A stretch of DNA of 64,000 bases from Eutypa lata. Taxonomy: Eukaryota; Ascomycota; Sordariomycetes; Xylariales; Diatrypaceae. Made by a program: the position numbers and the translations under genes. Each line of letters begins with the position of its first letter. Positions within the stretch are counted from its first letter, which is position 1. The notes beneath the pieces are model-generated. The model saw only the letters and a program-made list of their open reading frames with translations, ran no database searches and was not told the origin of the DNA. Below, piece after piece: positions 11,011 through 22,956 of the stretch. Location: assembly GCA_022661535.1 (NCBI GenBank), contig JAKULF010000004.1, forward strand, positions 6,386,001-6,450,000, in the 5' to 3' direction.

Positions 11011-12473
11011 TTAGAAGCAAAATATTTGATCTCCCATCTTCGAGGTAGCCTTGGGTTGTTCGAAGCCCAGCTGAACTAAGGCCTTCTTCGCGGCGCCAAC
11101 CATGCCCGGTGGGCCGCATATCATGACTTTCGAGTCTGAGCTAGGGGCCGGGAATCGCTCTGCCATGAGCTCTTTCGTCACGTACCCGCGCCCGAAAGCC
11201 CACTTTGCCGGGGGCTGGTCGAGCATATAATACAACTTGAGGTTCTTCGGGTACCGCCTCGCGAAGGTCTCTAGCTCAGTTCGTAGTAGGATGTCCTCCT
11301 CAGTCCTGTTCGCGTAGATGAGGCTAACCTCGGTCGTGTCCCGGTCGTCCTCACAGATGGCGCGGATCAGTTGGTACATTGGGGTGATGCCGGAGCCACC
11401 GGCCAACATGCCGATCTTCTTGCACACTCCCCTCTTGTAGCGCATTGCTCCCTTAGGTCCGCGGAACTGCACCTCGTCGCCTACTTCTAGGTTTGCGAGG
11501 TAGCGACCGGTAAGGAGGCCGGTCGGGTAGCATTTGATGACCAATTCTAGTACTCCTATGTCTGCATTGTTCGAGACAGGTGTGTACGACCTTGTCACCG
11601 TCTGTGAGTCCACGACTGCCGTAATGGCGACGTGCTGCCCAATAGGTAGACCTAGGACAGTACTAGCGGTAGGAAGCTCAAATACAAGGCGGTAGGTGTT
11701 CGGTGAGACGAGCTCCTTCTTCGCCAAGGGTAAGCTCTGATATATGGTCGGGTGAAGCCAACCACTTTGAAGTAAGGGGTCCTGCTTTACCTTCTTCGGA
11801 AGTCGAAGGTGCGGGGGATAATTCATGAAACTTTGATGGGAATGTATCAACTTCATGAACTTCTGCGATAGTATGCTGCCGGTGACCCCAAAGACCAAGG
11901 AGGCGGCAAGGACTCCTTCGAAAAAGCCGAACCCTTGGCCTCTTGACCGTCCGATGCTGAGCGAGGGAAGAGTAGGAATGAGACCCTTGGGGAGAGTTGG
12001 TAGGTTCCTGCTAAGGTCCAGGCCATAGGCGCAATAAACTCCTACAGCTCCAGCTGTGACAGCCACCACGCCGATAGCCTTTGGTGCTCTCCGGCTGGTG
12101 GTTTTCTCTTGTCGCGGTACAACTTCCGTAACTAAGCGAACGGGCTTTGCTGCCAATTTCTTTCCAAATCCCTTGAGCTTCCCAATCCGATACTCCGCCA
12201 TGATCTCAGAGGCGTCTTCTGAATGGCCAGCATTATCAAAGGCCTCCGAGGCATCTGCGCCAGCGGCTTCGATCAGAACTTCAGCACCTCCTGGATGATC
12301 ATGGATATATTTTGAGACGTCATACACTAGATTGAACGGTTAGTCACTTTGGTTCCGATTCTAGAGGGTTCGTAGAAATCCTTACCTTCGCCATGGATCA
12401 CCATCCACGCATCTGCAGCATCCCTGTGAGCAGCGACGTCCTTCGCCGTGAATTCAGGGCTTTCTGATGCCAT
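11011..12473 (-). CDS. Cytochrome b5 / NADH-cytochrome b5 reductase fusion protein
   Basis: A predicted self-contained electron-transfer chain: NADH to FAD to haem b5 to an acceptor. Exons 12473-12386 and 12326-11011 give 467 residues; exon 2 opens inside the b5 domain. The N-terminal b5 domain (about 1-75) has both haem ligands, His40 in HPGG and His64 in AGHS. Two hydrophobic segments follow (GVVAVTAGAVGVYCAYGL and FFEGVLAASLVFGVTGSIL), so membrane attachment is likely. The C-terminal reductase has the FAD motif RSYTPVS (near 275), the NADH motif GGSGITPMYQ (near 340) and CGPPGM (near 434). It is divergent from the P450 at 13582 with a shared 1.1 kb spacer, so it may feed electrons to that enzyme; this is an inference from position. 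Confidence 0.93.
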
Positions 12474-13581
12474 TTTGACTTATGATTATTATGTTTGACC
12501 AGTCTTTTTCCACCAGATAGGATATCAGTGATAGGAGCAAGATAGAACAAGACACTGTCTTTTTACAAGAGGGCATTAGCCCCAGGGCCTTGCCTCGTAT
12601 ATAGGCATTCTAGAAGCCCTTCTCCCCCTGAGGATATTATCTCGTGAACAACGAACTGGCATAACGTAATCATTCCCACTCTAGTAGATACCGAGGTTCG
12701 CAAGGTTTTTTCCCTTTATTTTTATTTTTTTAAGGTGGGCCACAGAGATTGCGACGATGCTGCGGAGCACCTGTGCGTTTCGGCTTTACTTAGAACATGG
12801 CCACTTACCGACTTCTCACGGGGCTTAAAGCGGCCGTTGTTAAACTCCGTGATGAAGGCCCACTACCTAATCGTAAGGTTGCTGCTGTTCGGTAGAAACC
12901 GATTTCAAATGACGCCATCTCTGAGTAACACTGGACAATGCTTTTGTGCGTGAAAGTCAGTAATACATAATTAATTCACATTCACCTCCCGGAGTCCCTA
13001 AATGGGTAGAATTAGGCATAAATTTTGACGTTGGTTATGCATAAATTATGTCGTGGTCTGAGTAAGACTTCTCGCCCCCATGGAGCTTCCCGGGAATTGA
13101 ACCCCTGAGTCAATCACCGCCTTACTTTTAGCGCCCGCGTCGTCTAGATAAGGGGCCCACAGGGAAGCTAACAGACCGCGGCGACCCATTGTTAGGCCCT
13201 GATAGCAAAAATACGTGCCGAGGCGACTCATAATCCGCCATCTCCTATTGGCCTTAAGTGCTTCGAGAACCACCTGCATTGCAGGAGCAATTAGTTGGGT
13301 TTCTACGAAGTATGCAGTTAACTAATGCCTCAACGCGAGAGCGAGTTCCTAGGCTTTTTTTTTGTTAATATCTGGATCTCAGAAGTTGCCTCGGCAAGTC
13401 CAAGTAGGATCAAGTAAAGCTAGTTTTTATTAATTTTTAGGGGCAACAATACATCTGGGTTCGTCATAGAAGCCATCACATTAATACAATATGTACTCGC
13501 TCATTTTCAGCTCCGTCGAGGCACCTCGAGGTTACCAGAGTTCTATTGTAATAGCTGTAACAACTAATATTATCCATCATA
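12474..13581. promoter_or_regulatory. Shared spacer between b5/b5-reductase and P450 genes
   Basis: A 1.1 kb divergent intergenic region holding the promoters of both flanking genes. No gene is supported inside. A short stretch resembling the T-arm of a tRNA (about 13085-13105, minus strand) does not fold into a tRNA. Confidence 0.5.
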
Positions 13582-15340
13582 ATGTCTACACAAAAATTCT
13601 ACCTCCTCGGTGAAGACCCTTCATCTGCAAAGGAGATTGATATACCTCCCCAGACCGATGAAGAGAGTCTACGGCACCTCGTTGCCGCACACTTTGCTAT
13701 TGTTGATCCTAAAGGTGTGTCTACCAACTTCTCCTAGTTACTTCTTCATATCTAACAATAATCTAGGGATCGACTTTGTAGCACAGGATGCGTGTTTAAC
13801 AAACATATCCGATATCGTATCGGCAGAGGATTCAGTTGCTATCACGATAGATGGCAAATCAGTCCATGAGATCCCGGGTCCTAAGGGGTTGCCATACGTT
13901 GGCAACTACTTTGAAGTATACCCAGACCATCTAGGAAACCACCAGCGCCTTTTCGAGAAGTATGGTCCCCTGTTCAAGACGTCGAACATGGGCAGCGTGG
14001 TGTATCATACCAACGATCCCAAGCTCTCTAACATCGTCTTTGGAGAGACCGATTTCTTTACCAAGAACATCATCGAAGGCCACCCGCTTCATCCCATCAA
14101 AAACCAGGAGGCCGGCGTCTTCTTAGGTGATACCGATACTGAAGAGTGGAGGACAGCCCACAAGTTCCTCCCTCCAGCATTCGGCCCAAAGGCAGTCAGA
14201 CACTATGCCCCGACCATGCAGATGACCGTCGAGGACTCCTTTAAGGTTTTCGACGAACTTGACGAGCGGGAAGAGGCCTGGAATGTGTATCCGTACATGC
14301 TGAAGATGGGTGCCCAAGCAGTCGGAAAGTTGGTATTGGGAATGGACTTTCAGCACTTCACCGCCGTAGATTCGCCACCTCATGAAATGGTCTTGAGGAT
14401 AGCAGAGATGTTAGCGCTCAACAAGAAGGTGACCTCGATGGGAAGTTGGTACGCCATGCTTCCGTTCGGCGACCCGAAGAAACTCCGAGACTCAAAGGGA
14501 CGCGTCATTGAGATGGTCAACGAGTCGATAGAGAGGGCGTCTAAGGGCACATCGGATCTCGACCTTCAGGAGGCGGCCCTCCAAGCTGAGAACATGGTTG
14601 GTGAGTGAAAAGTCGTTGTTTCGTTTCGAAGCGTATATTCTAACTCCAATTTAGATTATTGCATACGAGCCACCGATAACAAGGGCAACAAACTGCCCCG
14701 CGACAGAATCATGGAGCCACTCGTCGTCGCTACCGGTGCTGGCTTCACGACAACATCCAGTCTGTTGTCTTGGCTCATATACGGTCTCGTGGTATATCCG
14801 GGCATGCAGGAACGGCTTCTTCAAGAACTCATCGACAACGGCTTCGACGAGAACACTAAGATGGACGCCGACTTCATCGGCAAGCTAGCATTCCTAGACA
14901 AATACATCAAGGAGACGCAGCGCAAACACAACCCATCCTACCAACCAGCACGCACGTCAAAGGTCGACATGATCCTTCCGGGCGGCTACAAGCTACCGAA
15001 AGACCAGGTCGTCATCCCGGCGATACATCACATCCACAACAACGCGGAGCTCTGGGACAATCCGGCGCGGTTCGACCCCGATAGGTGGGATTCGGATAAG
15101 GTCAAGAACCGCCCTAATGGCTCGTATATCCCCTTCGCTACCGGGCCGCGCATGTGCATCGGCTTCAACTTCGCCCTGATGGAGGTCAAGACTTTCTTGC
15201 CAAAGCTGGTCTACCGGTATAACTTCAGTCTGGCCAAGGATGGCCCGATCGAGTATGATCCCATGTTCCAGCTGATCCGCCCGAACAACTTATACGTTCG
15301 CGCGGAACGCAGAGTTAAGTGGCCGCCGAGGAGCGAGTAG
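13582..15340 (+). CDS. Cytochrome P450 with an unusual N-terminal extension
   Basis: Haem-thiolate enzyme; substrate unknown. Exons 13582-13714, 13767-14600 and 14655-15340 give 550 residues. The haem motif FATGPRMCIG carries Cys490; the K-helix ExxR is ETQR (409-412), and FDPDRW is the PERF-like motif. The I-helix reads AGFTTT (351-356) where AGxETT/AGxDTT is usual, so the acidic residue of the oxygen-activation pair is replaced by Thr. There is no N-terminal membrane anchor. Instead about 90 residues precede the proline-rich hinge (IPGPKGLPYVG); their pattern could be a ubiquitin-like beta-grasp, but that is a guess. It is divergently paired with a b5/b5-reductase fusion that could be its redox partner. 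The family number is not assigned. Confidence 0.9.
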
Positions 15341-18300
15341 AGCGGGAATGGCTTAGGTGGTTTATATTTCGGATCACCGAAAGGGGTGCTCATATTGTTT
15401 GGGTCTCGACACATAAGGGGAAGAACGCTGTTTAGGCTGGATCACCACTCGCCCAATACTAAGAATCATGCTGTGGTTTTAGTCGAACCAGGAACATCAA
15501 GGTCGTGAACAGGGGTTGGTGCGTTGACGAGACTCATGGCGGTATGGTTTAAATTCAACGGTGGCACTTAGAATAGAGGTTAGTCACGGTTACACTGGTA
15601 GACATAGATGGCGTATAGATAGTCATAGAATAGGTTGGCTCATATAGAGATGCCGATGATTAGATCAACCTCTGAGATCTGTTCATCGTTGACTCATGGA
15701 AGTCAATACATAGATACATATATAATACACTTATACATTAAATTAAATTAAAGTGATAGCTTTTAATGTTGCTCCCAGATCCTACAGCTGAACCGTTCTC
15801 ATTCGCATTAGATGTAAATAGAACAATTAGATGGCATTTTTCAACCTCCCCTGCAAGGAATATGAAGTCATAATGGCTAGCTATAATTATATTGTTCTCT
15901 TTGCTTTCACCACAATGTATATATATCTAACTGCAAAAAAATACAGCCGTCACTGCCCATCAGGCTTCTCACATGAGGTCCAACAGCTATATCTAGACCA
16001 AGTAGTACTCCCTAGCTCCCATCTCTACGGAGCCGCTAAAGCCCCCCTGCGTCATAAACACATTGTAGGTATAGTTTGTCTAGGACGTTTTATCAATAGG
16101 CATGAACTCATGCTGGGGCTCAGCAGCTTCGTATGCAAAGCCAGCTTGATCATCTGTTTCGCCTGGCTTAATAGGATGGAAAGGATCGGTATGCATAACG
16201 TAATAAGCCACCCTATTAAATCAAGTGTTTCCGCCCCCTTTAGAGAGAACGTTTAGTAACTGTATTGAACATGAGTACTCACTAATAAATAGCTAGAGAC
16301 CGCAACCCGAGACTATCATCAGAGTAGCACTTGGAGTCTAAAGGAAGATAGACAAGTAGACGCGCTATTAGTTATGGAGGAAGGCTTGATGGGGTAGAAG
16401 TGCATTAAATACCAAGCCTAGATTCTGTAAATTCACTCATCATGACCTGTCTTTAGTTACCAGGTACCCGATGTAATCTGATGGACGAGATACTAGAATT
16501 GAATAGGCATATACTATGGATACAGGTCCTGACGCTATTTCAATGATTTACACATTACCATTATCACAACTCATTTAATAGCGAAGGCGTACGGCTTGAT
16601 AATATGGGCTTGTATTAACTACGTAAAATATAGTATACCCCTCCATGTATTATATGGTTGCATCTTGGCGTCACGGCCCCTATTTAAGCGTCAGTTATTT
16701 AATAATGGCGCCTCGGAGCGCCAAACCCAGACAGCTATAGTGCTAATTTCCACTTGTAACCAAAAATATACGATAACCGTCTAGAAGGAAGATGAACAAC
16801 CAATTTCTGGTTAATAAATAGTGTAATAAAATATCATAAGTCATGAAGGCCCAAGAAAAGGCTGACAACTTGGATAAAAACAGTCATAGGAAAGCCATCG
16901 ATGTCGATGATTACTACGGGGCCTCCCAAAATACTATTTAAGATATATATTCATTAATCCTCGGCATATGACATAAATGCCGGAAGATCAGGTTGGATCT
17001 TCTGTGGGTGGGGATGAAACAGCCCTGTCAGCCTGTGAATGGACACAAATTTGGTACTTCCAATGAGACTGTGAATGTTGCATATGCAAGTATATGCATA
17101 TAAACAGAATCAGGCTGTCAGGTGCATAATGCCTACCGTGCACCTGCATAACTGCTGCATACTGCATAAGCACGCACAGACTGCCCTAAGCACCTGAGCA
17201 CAAGTACTTAAGCCCTTTTTCTTTGTCTACCAGTTAGGGCTACTTAACTAGTTGCCTTAAGTTACATACATACACACCTAGACCTGACCTAATTATCCAC
17301 CACGATTTATCATCAAACACCGACAGAAAAGAAGAGTGGAAACCCGAAATCCCCATCTGGTACGATACAAGCAAACAACCTTGGGCAATTGAAGCGAACA
17401 CCCAGACACCGTGACATGCCAGAAACTCCCCCATAAGTTACATACATAACACAGTACCAATTAACAGACCTAAGTTAAGACTAAACTAAAGAATAACATT
17501 CCACTACCACGTTCAAGGGTCCATCCAAACGCCCGCCTTGGGTAGCCACCAACACCACCACCACCACTACCACCACTACCACCACCATCTCTGATTGCCT
17601 ACCAGAAAGGTGTGGTAGAGCTGCTGACGAACCCCTCTGACTGTATTGTACATGTTGTACAACAGGATCTAACGTCGGTAAGTAGGATTTGTTTCGTGTG
17701 TATTGGCTTTTTCTTGCCATTTCTTCAGTGATGACGGATGGATCGACGAATCCTAGTGAGTAAAGCAAGTGAATGAGTGGGATGTCGAGGCCAAACAACA
17801 AACAACAATTGTCAATGGCCATCAAGGAGTAAGATGAGATCGAAGTCGATCTGATATCGCCGTCATCGTTCATTCATTCATTCATCTATTCATCACCCCG
17901 GACGGACAGGCAGACAGACATTCCTTAGCCCAAACCTTGTTTCTGCCTTACTGCCTTATCACTAACGGCGCATCGGCGGCGTCGGTGGCTACGTATCACG
18001 ATTCCTTCTAGAATCTTTACTTTGCCCTTCCTATTTACCTCCTAATACCGGCCGGTACCACCACATGTTATGCACCGCCCGAGCTTTCTCCCGATAAAAA
18101 TACCTACTTAAAGTTACAATTAACTTACTACACTACTACGGATACAACTCCACCAGACCTAGCCCCCCCGGCCACGCACAGTCCTGACACCGATCCCTGC
18201 CTGGCATAGCACATTCGTATCTTGTTTGCCTGTCTGTCTTGGCTCTCTCGTCTTTGCAAGAGTTGCGCCTTTCTCTCGTTCTTTTCTCTTCATTCTTCAC

Positions 18301-18751
18301 CTGGAAGCCGGACCTGGAATTCCCTTGTATATACCTCCAACACATAGCAGAATATTTGTGACCTCCCCCTGCTTTGCCGTAGTATTCGGCTCCCACTCGG
18401 GCCTACCGCCCCGCTTACTCCCTCGAGCCATATTATGATTACATCCTCCACCCTAGGAGCAAGCCCTCATGAACCCCTACCAAGCAATCCCAACAGCCTT
18501 GTCTCTGTCGTCTCCTAATCCCCGGGTCGGAACCCAAATAATATCCTTGCTCTACTCCTAATCCTACCTTGTCTTTTTGCCCACTTGTCTATTTTCTCAG
18601 ATTTTTGTATTTTTCCCGTTTTCCACCTTGACTAAATACTCGACCATTTAATCAACTTGAGAGGCATATTCGACTATCTTGCAATTGAGAAGAGGAGGAA
18701 ATTGGACTAAACTAGACAACTTGGACAAGAAAGAGGGAGGGGAGGCCAATC
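15341..18751. other. Intergenic, no gene recognised; long leader of the kelch gene
   Basis: 3.4 kb without a supported gene. The first part is AT-leaning with small unsupported open frames. An ACC array (about 17546-17588) and an ATTC array (about 17870-17886) occur. From about 17900 the sequence is pyrimidine-rich, consistent with the promoter and 5' leader of the gene at 18752. Confidence 0.5.
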
Positions 18752-21700
18752 ATGTCTGGTCATGGACTGACCTCAGAGTCAACAGGTGGCCGAGATAGCC
18801 CACGTATTCGGGACTTCGAAGCCAACGGCGAATATCAGGATCCACCCTCCAACTCGGAACACCGATCCCAATCCTCCTCGAGGTCTCCGGGCGATATCCT
18901 CTCGGACGTTTATCGGGGTATTAGAAAGGCTATTCCCTCTCGCGACGAATCCTCTAGGCCTAGTAGGGCACCGTCAAGACTAGTCCTTAAGCCCTTCTCT
19001 GCCACTCCAAGCCCACCTCCACCTTCAGCAACATTAGGGGGACCACTCAACTCGACACCACCACCGTCAAGACAACAACAATATAACCCCCAACTTTTGC
19101 CGTCCCGGCATGCCCGGAATTTGAGCTTGCAGAACAGTCTTGAAAAGCCACTACCGGAGCCACCGCCGCCTTCTCTCTCACCCACTAGCTTCGGCCCTAC
19201 AACACCCCTAGCATCTGCCCTCAACAACGTTCAAACCAGCTTAAGTTCTATAGTGGATAGTGATTACGAGCCCGAGTCCGCATCTGAGACCAACGATAGT
19301 GACGTGGATGGGAACAAGTCGGGCAAGATGGACTACAATAACGCCTCCAATAACGTATACAATGGGTTCCACGATATGTCTAGCAGCCAGACGAGTGTAG
19401 CAAGTTCGGCGAGGACCGACGGAGCGGGACCTGACAGTCAAAACAACCAGTCTTTACGAAGCAATGGCTCACTCGCTCCCGGCCAGTCTCCACAGCCTTC
19501 ATCCGCCCCAGCTAGAACGCCGACTACCGGTGCCGTCGGAACCCCATCTTCTTCAGGCTCTTCGTCTCACCTTTCCGGACTCATGTGCAATGTACACCGC
19601 ACCACAGGACGGGAACCACGCCCCCTTGTAGGGGCAACTACCACCATACTAGGAGATAAGCTATATGTTTTTGGTGGGAGAACGTTATCACGAAGTCGGC
19701 CTGCGCCCCTCACATCAGACCTCTACGAGCTAAATCTCATACGAAGACACTGGACCAAGGTCGATGCTGTCGGGGATATTCCGCCGCCTCGCTATTTCCA
19801 CTCCATGTGTGCTTTGGGTGACACCAAGATGGTTTGCTATGGCGGCATGTCTCCGACAACAAACGAGCCCACTTCGGCCTCTCCAGACCAGCAGCCCGAA
19901 GTAACGGTTATGTCTGACATATATGTGTACGATGTAGCTACCAAAAAGTGGACATATATTCCGACGCAGGATCCCCCGCAAGGTCGTTATGCGCACTGTG
20001 CGTGCATTCTGCCGTCGTCTGCCTCGTTTGTCTCCCACAAGGCACCCCTATCTGCGCTGCAACACAACCCCTCGAGTGGAAACCCGAACGAAGGTCGGAT
20101 AGGTATCAACATCGACGGGACCGGAGGCGCTGAAATGGTCGTAGTAGGCGGCCAGGATGCGGCTAACCATTACATCGAGCAAATCAGTGTCTTCAACCTC
20201 CGAAGTTTGAAGTGGAGCTCAACAGAGCCTCTGGCCAAATCTTGCGGAGCATATAGGAGCGTAGTTGCACCTTTACCTCCATCTGTTACCGCCAAGGTTG
20301 GTAAGGCCAGTGTCGGTGGTATGCGGCAAGACAGCATTAGTCAGGAGTCGAGGGAAGCCGGTTCCTCGATGTTGATCTATTCCAACTACAATTTCTTAGA
20401 TGTTAAACTTGAACTCCAGATACGAGCGTCGGATGGTTCGTTGGTCGAAAAACCCATGTCAGGGACCTATTCGCCTCCAGGACTGCGGTTCCCTAACGGC
20501 GGTGTTATTGACACATACTTTGTCGTAAGCGGCACGTACCTAACCAGCTCCAAACGCGAGTACGCTTTGTGGGCACTCGATCTGAGAAATTTGACTTGGT
20601 CTCGAATTGATGCGGGAGGGACCGTATTCGGACAGGGGAGCTGGAATAGAGGAGTCCTGTGGAATAGGAGAAATACATTCGTCATCTTAGGCAATCGGAA
20701 GCGAAGCCTAGTCGATGACTATAACCACCGCCGCATCAACTTTACCAACATGTGTACAGTGGAACTAGAAGCTTTCGGTTTCTATGACAATCCTCGCAAG
20801 TCTTCACCTCTATCGGGATTCGTGTCGGCCAGCAGTCCCTTCCAGGAGCCGGGCTTGAGTATAGCGAGAAAAGCCGGTTGGACAGGTGGAGGTAGAGCCC
20901 ATTCGCGTGTAGCAGAGGAGTTGGGCGAAAAAGCGTTAGCGCTTCGGGAAATGGCCGATATGGATATCCTTTGTATAAACGGGGAGAGAATACCGATAAA
21001 CTCACGTATCATTGGGCGGCGCTGGGGTCCCTATTTTGTACAGCTGCTGCGAGAAGGTGCTGCGACGCAGGACGGAAGCGACTCGGCAACTTTGAGAACG
21101 GGTATTTCCGGCACAGCTGGCACGCGCATGTCCGTCATGACCATTACCCAGTCGAACAGAAACACAGGAGACAGCAGTCTTTCTACTGCTACTACGGCAG
21201 CGGGATCTATGAACCCACCTGGGACGGCAGGTGGCTCAGCAGACCCTACCCATATCAACTCGGCACCAACGCCTGCGACTTTGCCGCCCACTTCAAGGCC
21301 TAGGTGTCTTTACCTTCCACATACTTACTTAACAGTCCAAGCCCTTCTCCACTTTCTCTATACTTCTTCTTTACCACCGCCATCCTCCCCCTTATGCACA
21401 CCACAAATTCTCTGCTCTCTTCTTCAGGTCGCTCGGCCCTATAAGATAGACGGGTTGCTAGAAGCCGTGGTTGAACGTCTACATGCGCTCCTCGATTCCC
21501 GAAACGCCGCCGCCGTTTTTAACGCTACAGCTATGGCTGCCGGTGGTGGCCGTGGTGTTGATGGCAGCCTGAACCCGAACTTGTTAATGAATGAACCGCC
21601 GTTCTCTATCGCCTCTAATGGCCGTTCGCAGTCTATCTCCCAGTCGTCAGTAGACGAGGGCACTGATGCGATGAATGGCCTCCGAATCAATACGGGCGTG

Positions 21701-21988
21701 TCTAGTTGGCAACCGGATAAGGAAGAGCTAAGTGCTACGACTAGTGTTTCCGGAAGCGAGTGGAGTAGTAGCGAGGTCGGGGACAGTGAGCGCGGGGCTG
21801 TCAGAGAGATTTGGAATGGCGAACTAAGCAGCGTCATCGGTCTGCAGAAACGAGGGCTTAGAGGGCTCATGGAAGGCAGAAGGATGAGAGCGACGGTTGA
21901 TCGCGAGCGTGATGCTGGAAGAGAGAGGCAATCCACTTCTGACAGGTATAACGGACCTCGGGTCGGATTGGGTATAGGGGGTTCATAA
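18752..21988 (+). CDS. Kelch-repeat and BTB domain protein (Ral2-like architecture)
   Basis: Single-exon gene of 1078 residues. The first 270 residues are Ser/Pro-rich and likely disordered. Kelch repeats run from about residue 285 (GATTTILGDKLYVFGGR) through RYFHSMCALGDTKMVCYGG and GRYAHCACIL to about 670, forming a probable beta-propeller. A BTB-like domain starts near 735 (DMDILCINGERIPINSRII), is split by a 70-residue Ser/Thr/Gly-rich insert, and resumes at LYLPHTYLTVQALLHFLY, ending near 920. Kelch followed by C-terminal BTB is the order in fission yeast Ral2, a Ras-pathway and morphogenesis protein; equivalence is inferred from architecture only. The C-terminal 150 residues are Ser-rich, then Arg-rich. 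Confidence 0.88.
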   Translation: MSGHGLTSESTGGRDSPRIRDFEANGEYQDPPSNSEHRSQSSSRSPGDILSDVYRGIRKAIPSRDESSRPSRAPSRLVLKPFSATPSPPPPSATLGGPLNSTPPPSRQQQYNPQLLPSRHARNLSLQNSLEKPLPEPPPPSLSPTSFGPTTPLASALNNVQTSLSSIVDSDYEPESASETNDSDVDGNKSGKMDYNNASNNVYNGFHDMSSSQTSVASSARTDGAGPDSQNNQSLRSNGSLAPGQSPQPSSAPARTPTTGAVGTPSSSGSSSHLSGLMCNVHRTTGREPRPLVGATTTILGDKLYVFGGRTLSRSRPAPLTSDLYELNLIRRHWTKVDAVGDIPPPRYFHSMCALGDTKMVCYGGMSPTTNEPTSASPDQQPEVTVMSDIYVYDVATKKWTYIPTQDPPQGRYAHCACILPSSASFVSHKAPLSALQHNPSSGNPNEGRIGINIDGTGGAEMVVVGGQDAANHYIEQISVFNLRSLKWSSTEPLAKSCGAYRSVVAPLPPSVTAKVGKASVGGMRQDSISQESREAGSSMLIYSNYNFLDVKLELQIRASDGSLVEKPMSGTYSPPGLRFPNGGVIDTYFVVSGTYLTSSKREYALWALDLRNLTWSRIDAGGTVFGQGSWNRGVLWNRRNTFVILGNRKRSLVDDYNHRRINFTNMCTVELEAFGFYDNPRKSSPLSGFVSASSPFQEPGLSIARKAGWTGGGRAHSRVAEELGEKALALREMADMDILCINGERIPINSRIIGRRWGPYFVQLLREGAATQDGSDSATLRTGISGTAGTRMSVMTITQSNRNTGDSSLSTATTAAGSMNPPGTAGGSADPTHINSAPTPATLPPTSRPRCLYLPHTYLTVQALLHFLYTSSLPPPSSPLCTPQILCSLLQVARPYKIDGLLEAVVERLHALLDSRNAAAVFNATAMAAGGGRGVDGSLNPNLLMNEPPFSIASNGRSQSISQSSVDEGTDAMNGLRINTGVSSWQPDKEELSATTSVSGSEWSSSEVGDSERGAVREIWNGELSSVIGLQKRGLRGLMEGRRMRATVDRERDAGRERQSTSDRYNGPRVGLGIGGS

Positions 21989-22854
21989 TACCGATAGGTA
22001 GAGACACCCTAAGCCTCGAGGAATGGTGACGTGACACTGTCGTGGCAGTAGAGCGTAGCTGATGAGTGTTGGCTTCACCTCTTCAGTTAATGCTATTGCA
22101 TATCGCTGAGGGCATGGATGATTAAGGTTATACATAGACCGACTCAACATATCATCAGAGAGGTAGATAGACGCTTCTAGTTGGCCACAAGGAGTGCTCC
22201 TGAGAATAGCTTACATGGACAAAAGCTATATTGAGGCATCTTATTGTATCATTAGGTGAGATTGTGGGAATATAGGGACAAGTGTATAGGAGATCTAAAT
22301 ACAATAAATCCTACTGCCCTTCTGACATACAAGTGATCTGCTTAATATTGTTTAATTAACGGAGCCATCTGCATAATGATCGCCTTTGATCGGGATGTTG
22401 CAGTACTATGTACTATGTAATACAAAATATCGAATACAATTAAAGGGTCCGAGTTAGCCGAGTCCAGATAAGCCGTTGCCTGCTTGGCGTTTTTGTAGCC
22501 AAGATTGTTAGACTAAAGCCAAGTTCTATTATTATCAGTACATGTAAAGTCCGGTCGGCACTTAATGAACTACATCATACGTAATCTCACATGCAACCCA
22601 CATGCATGCCATAGGAGCCATGGGAGCTTTCGACCTATGTGAATCCAATAAAAATGTTATGCTTTGCTTACTTCAACCGTCCACCGCATATCAGCCAGAG
22701 CCAATAGAATGAACATCCTCCCTGCCTCCCAACAATGTTACCTTCCCCGGTTCCCTTCTGCAATATGAACAGTCCTCTTAATTATACTCAACCAGAATTC
22801 TCTTTCGCTGAGTGTCTATTGCCTGCATAGGGGGCCTTGTAGGTCCCTAGCATC
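21989..22854. other. Intergenic, no gene recognised
   Basis: 3' region of the kelch gene and promoter of the hydrolase gene. No gene or RNA is seen. Confidence 0.5.
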
Positions 22855-22956
22855 ATGTACTTTTTGAGCCGCCACCTTTCTTCCCCAGCACAAGGTCAAG
22901 GTCAACGTCGAGGTCGAGGTCGAGATCAAGGACAATGCTTCCAAGTCCTACCTTGA
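22855..22956 (+). promoter_or_regulatory. Overlapping upstream ORF (33 codons)
   Basis: An ATG 80 bp before the hydrolase start opens a 33-codon frame that runs past the main ATG in another frame and stops at 22954-22956. It encodes a Gly/Gln/Arg-rich peptide from a GGTCAA/GAGGTC hexamer repeat (about 22890-22930). If the transcript starts upstream of 22855, this frame would reduce initiation at 22935. Confidence 0.4.

Noticed and set aside
13046..13279. tRNA-like T-arm on the minus strand near 13085-13105
   Set aside because: The T stem has a G-G mismatch and no acceptor, D or anticodon arms could be paired.
18910..21936. Several minus-strand frames inside the kelch/BTB gene
   Set aside because: Shadows of a long single-exon gene, without motifs.
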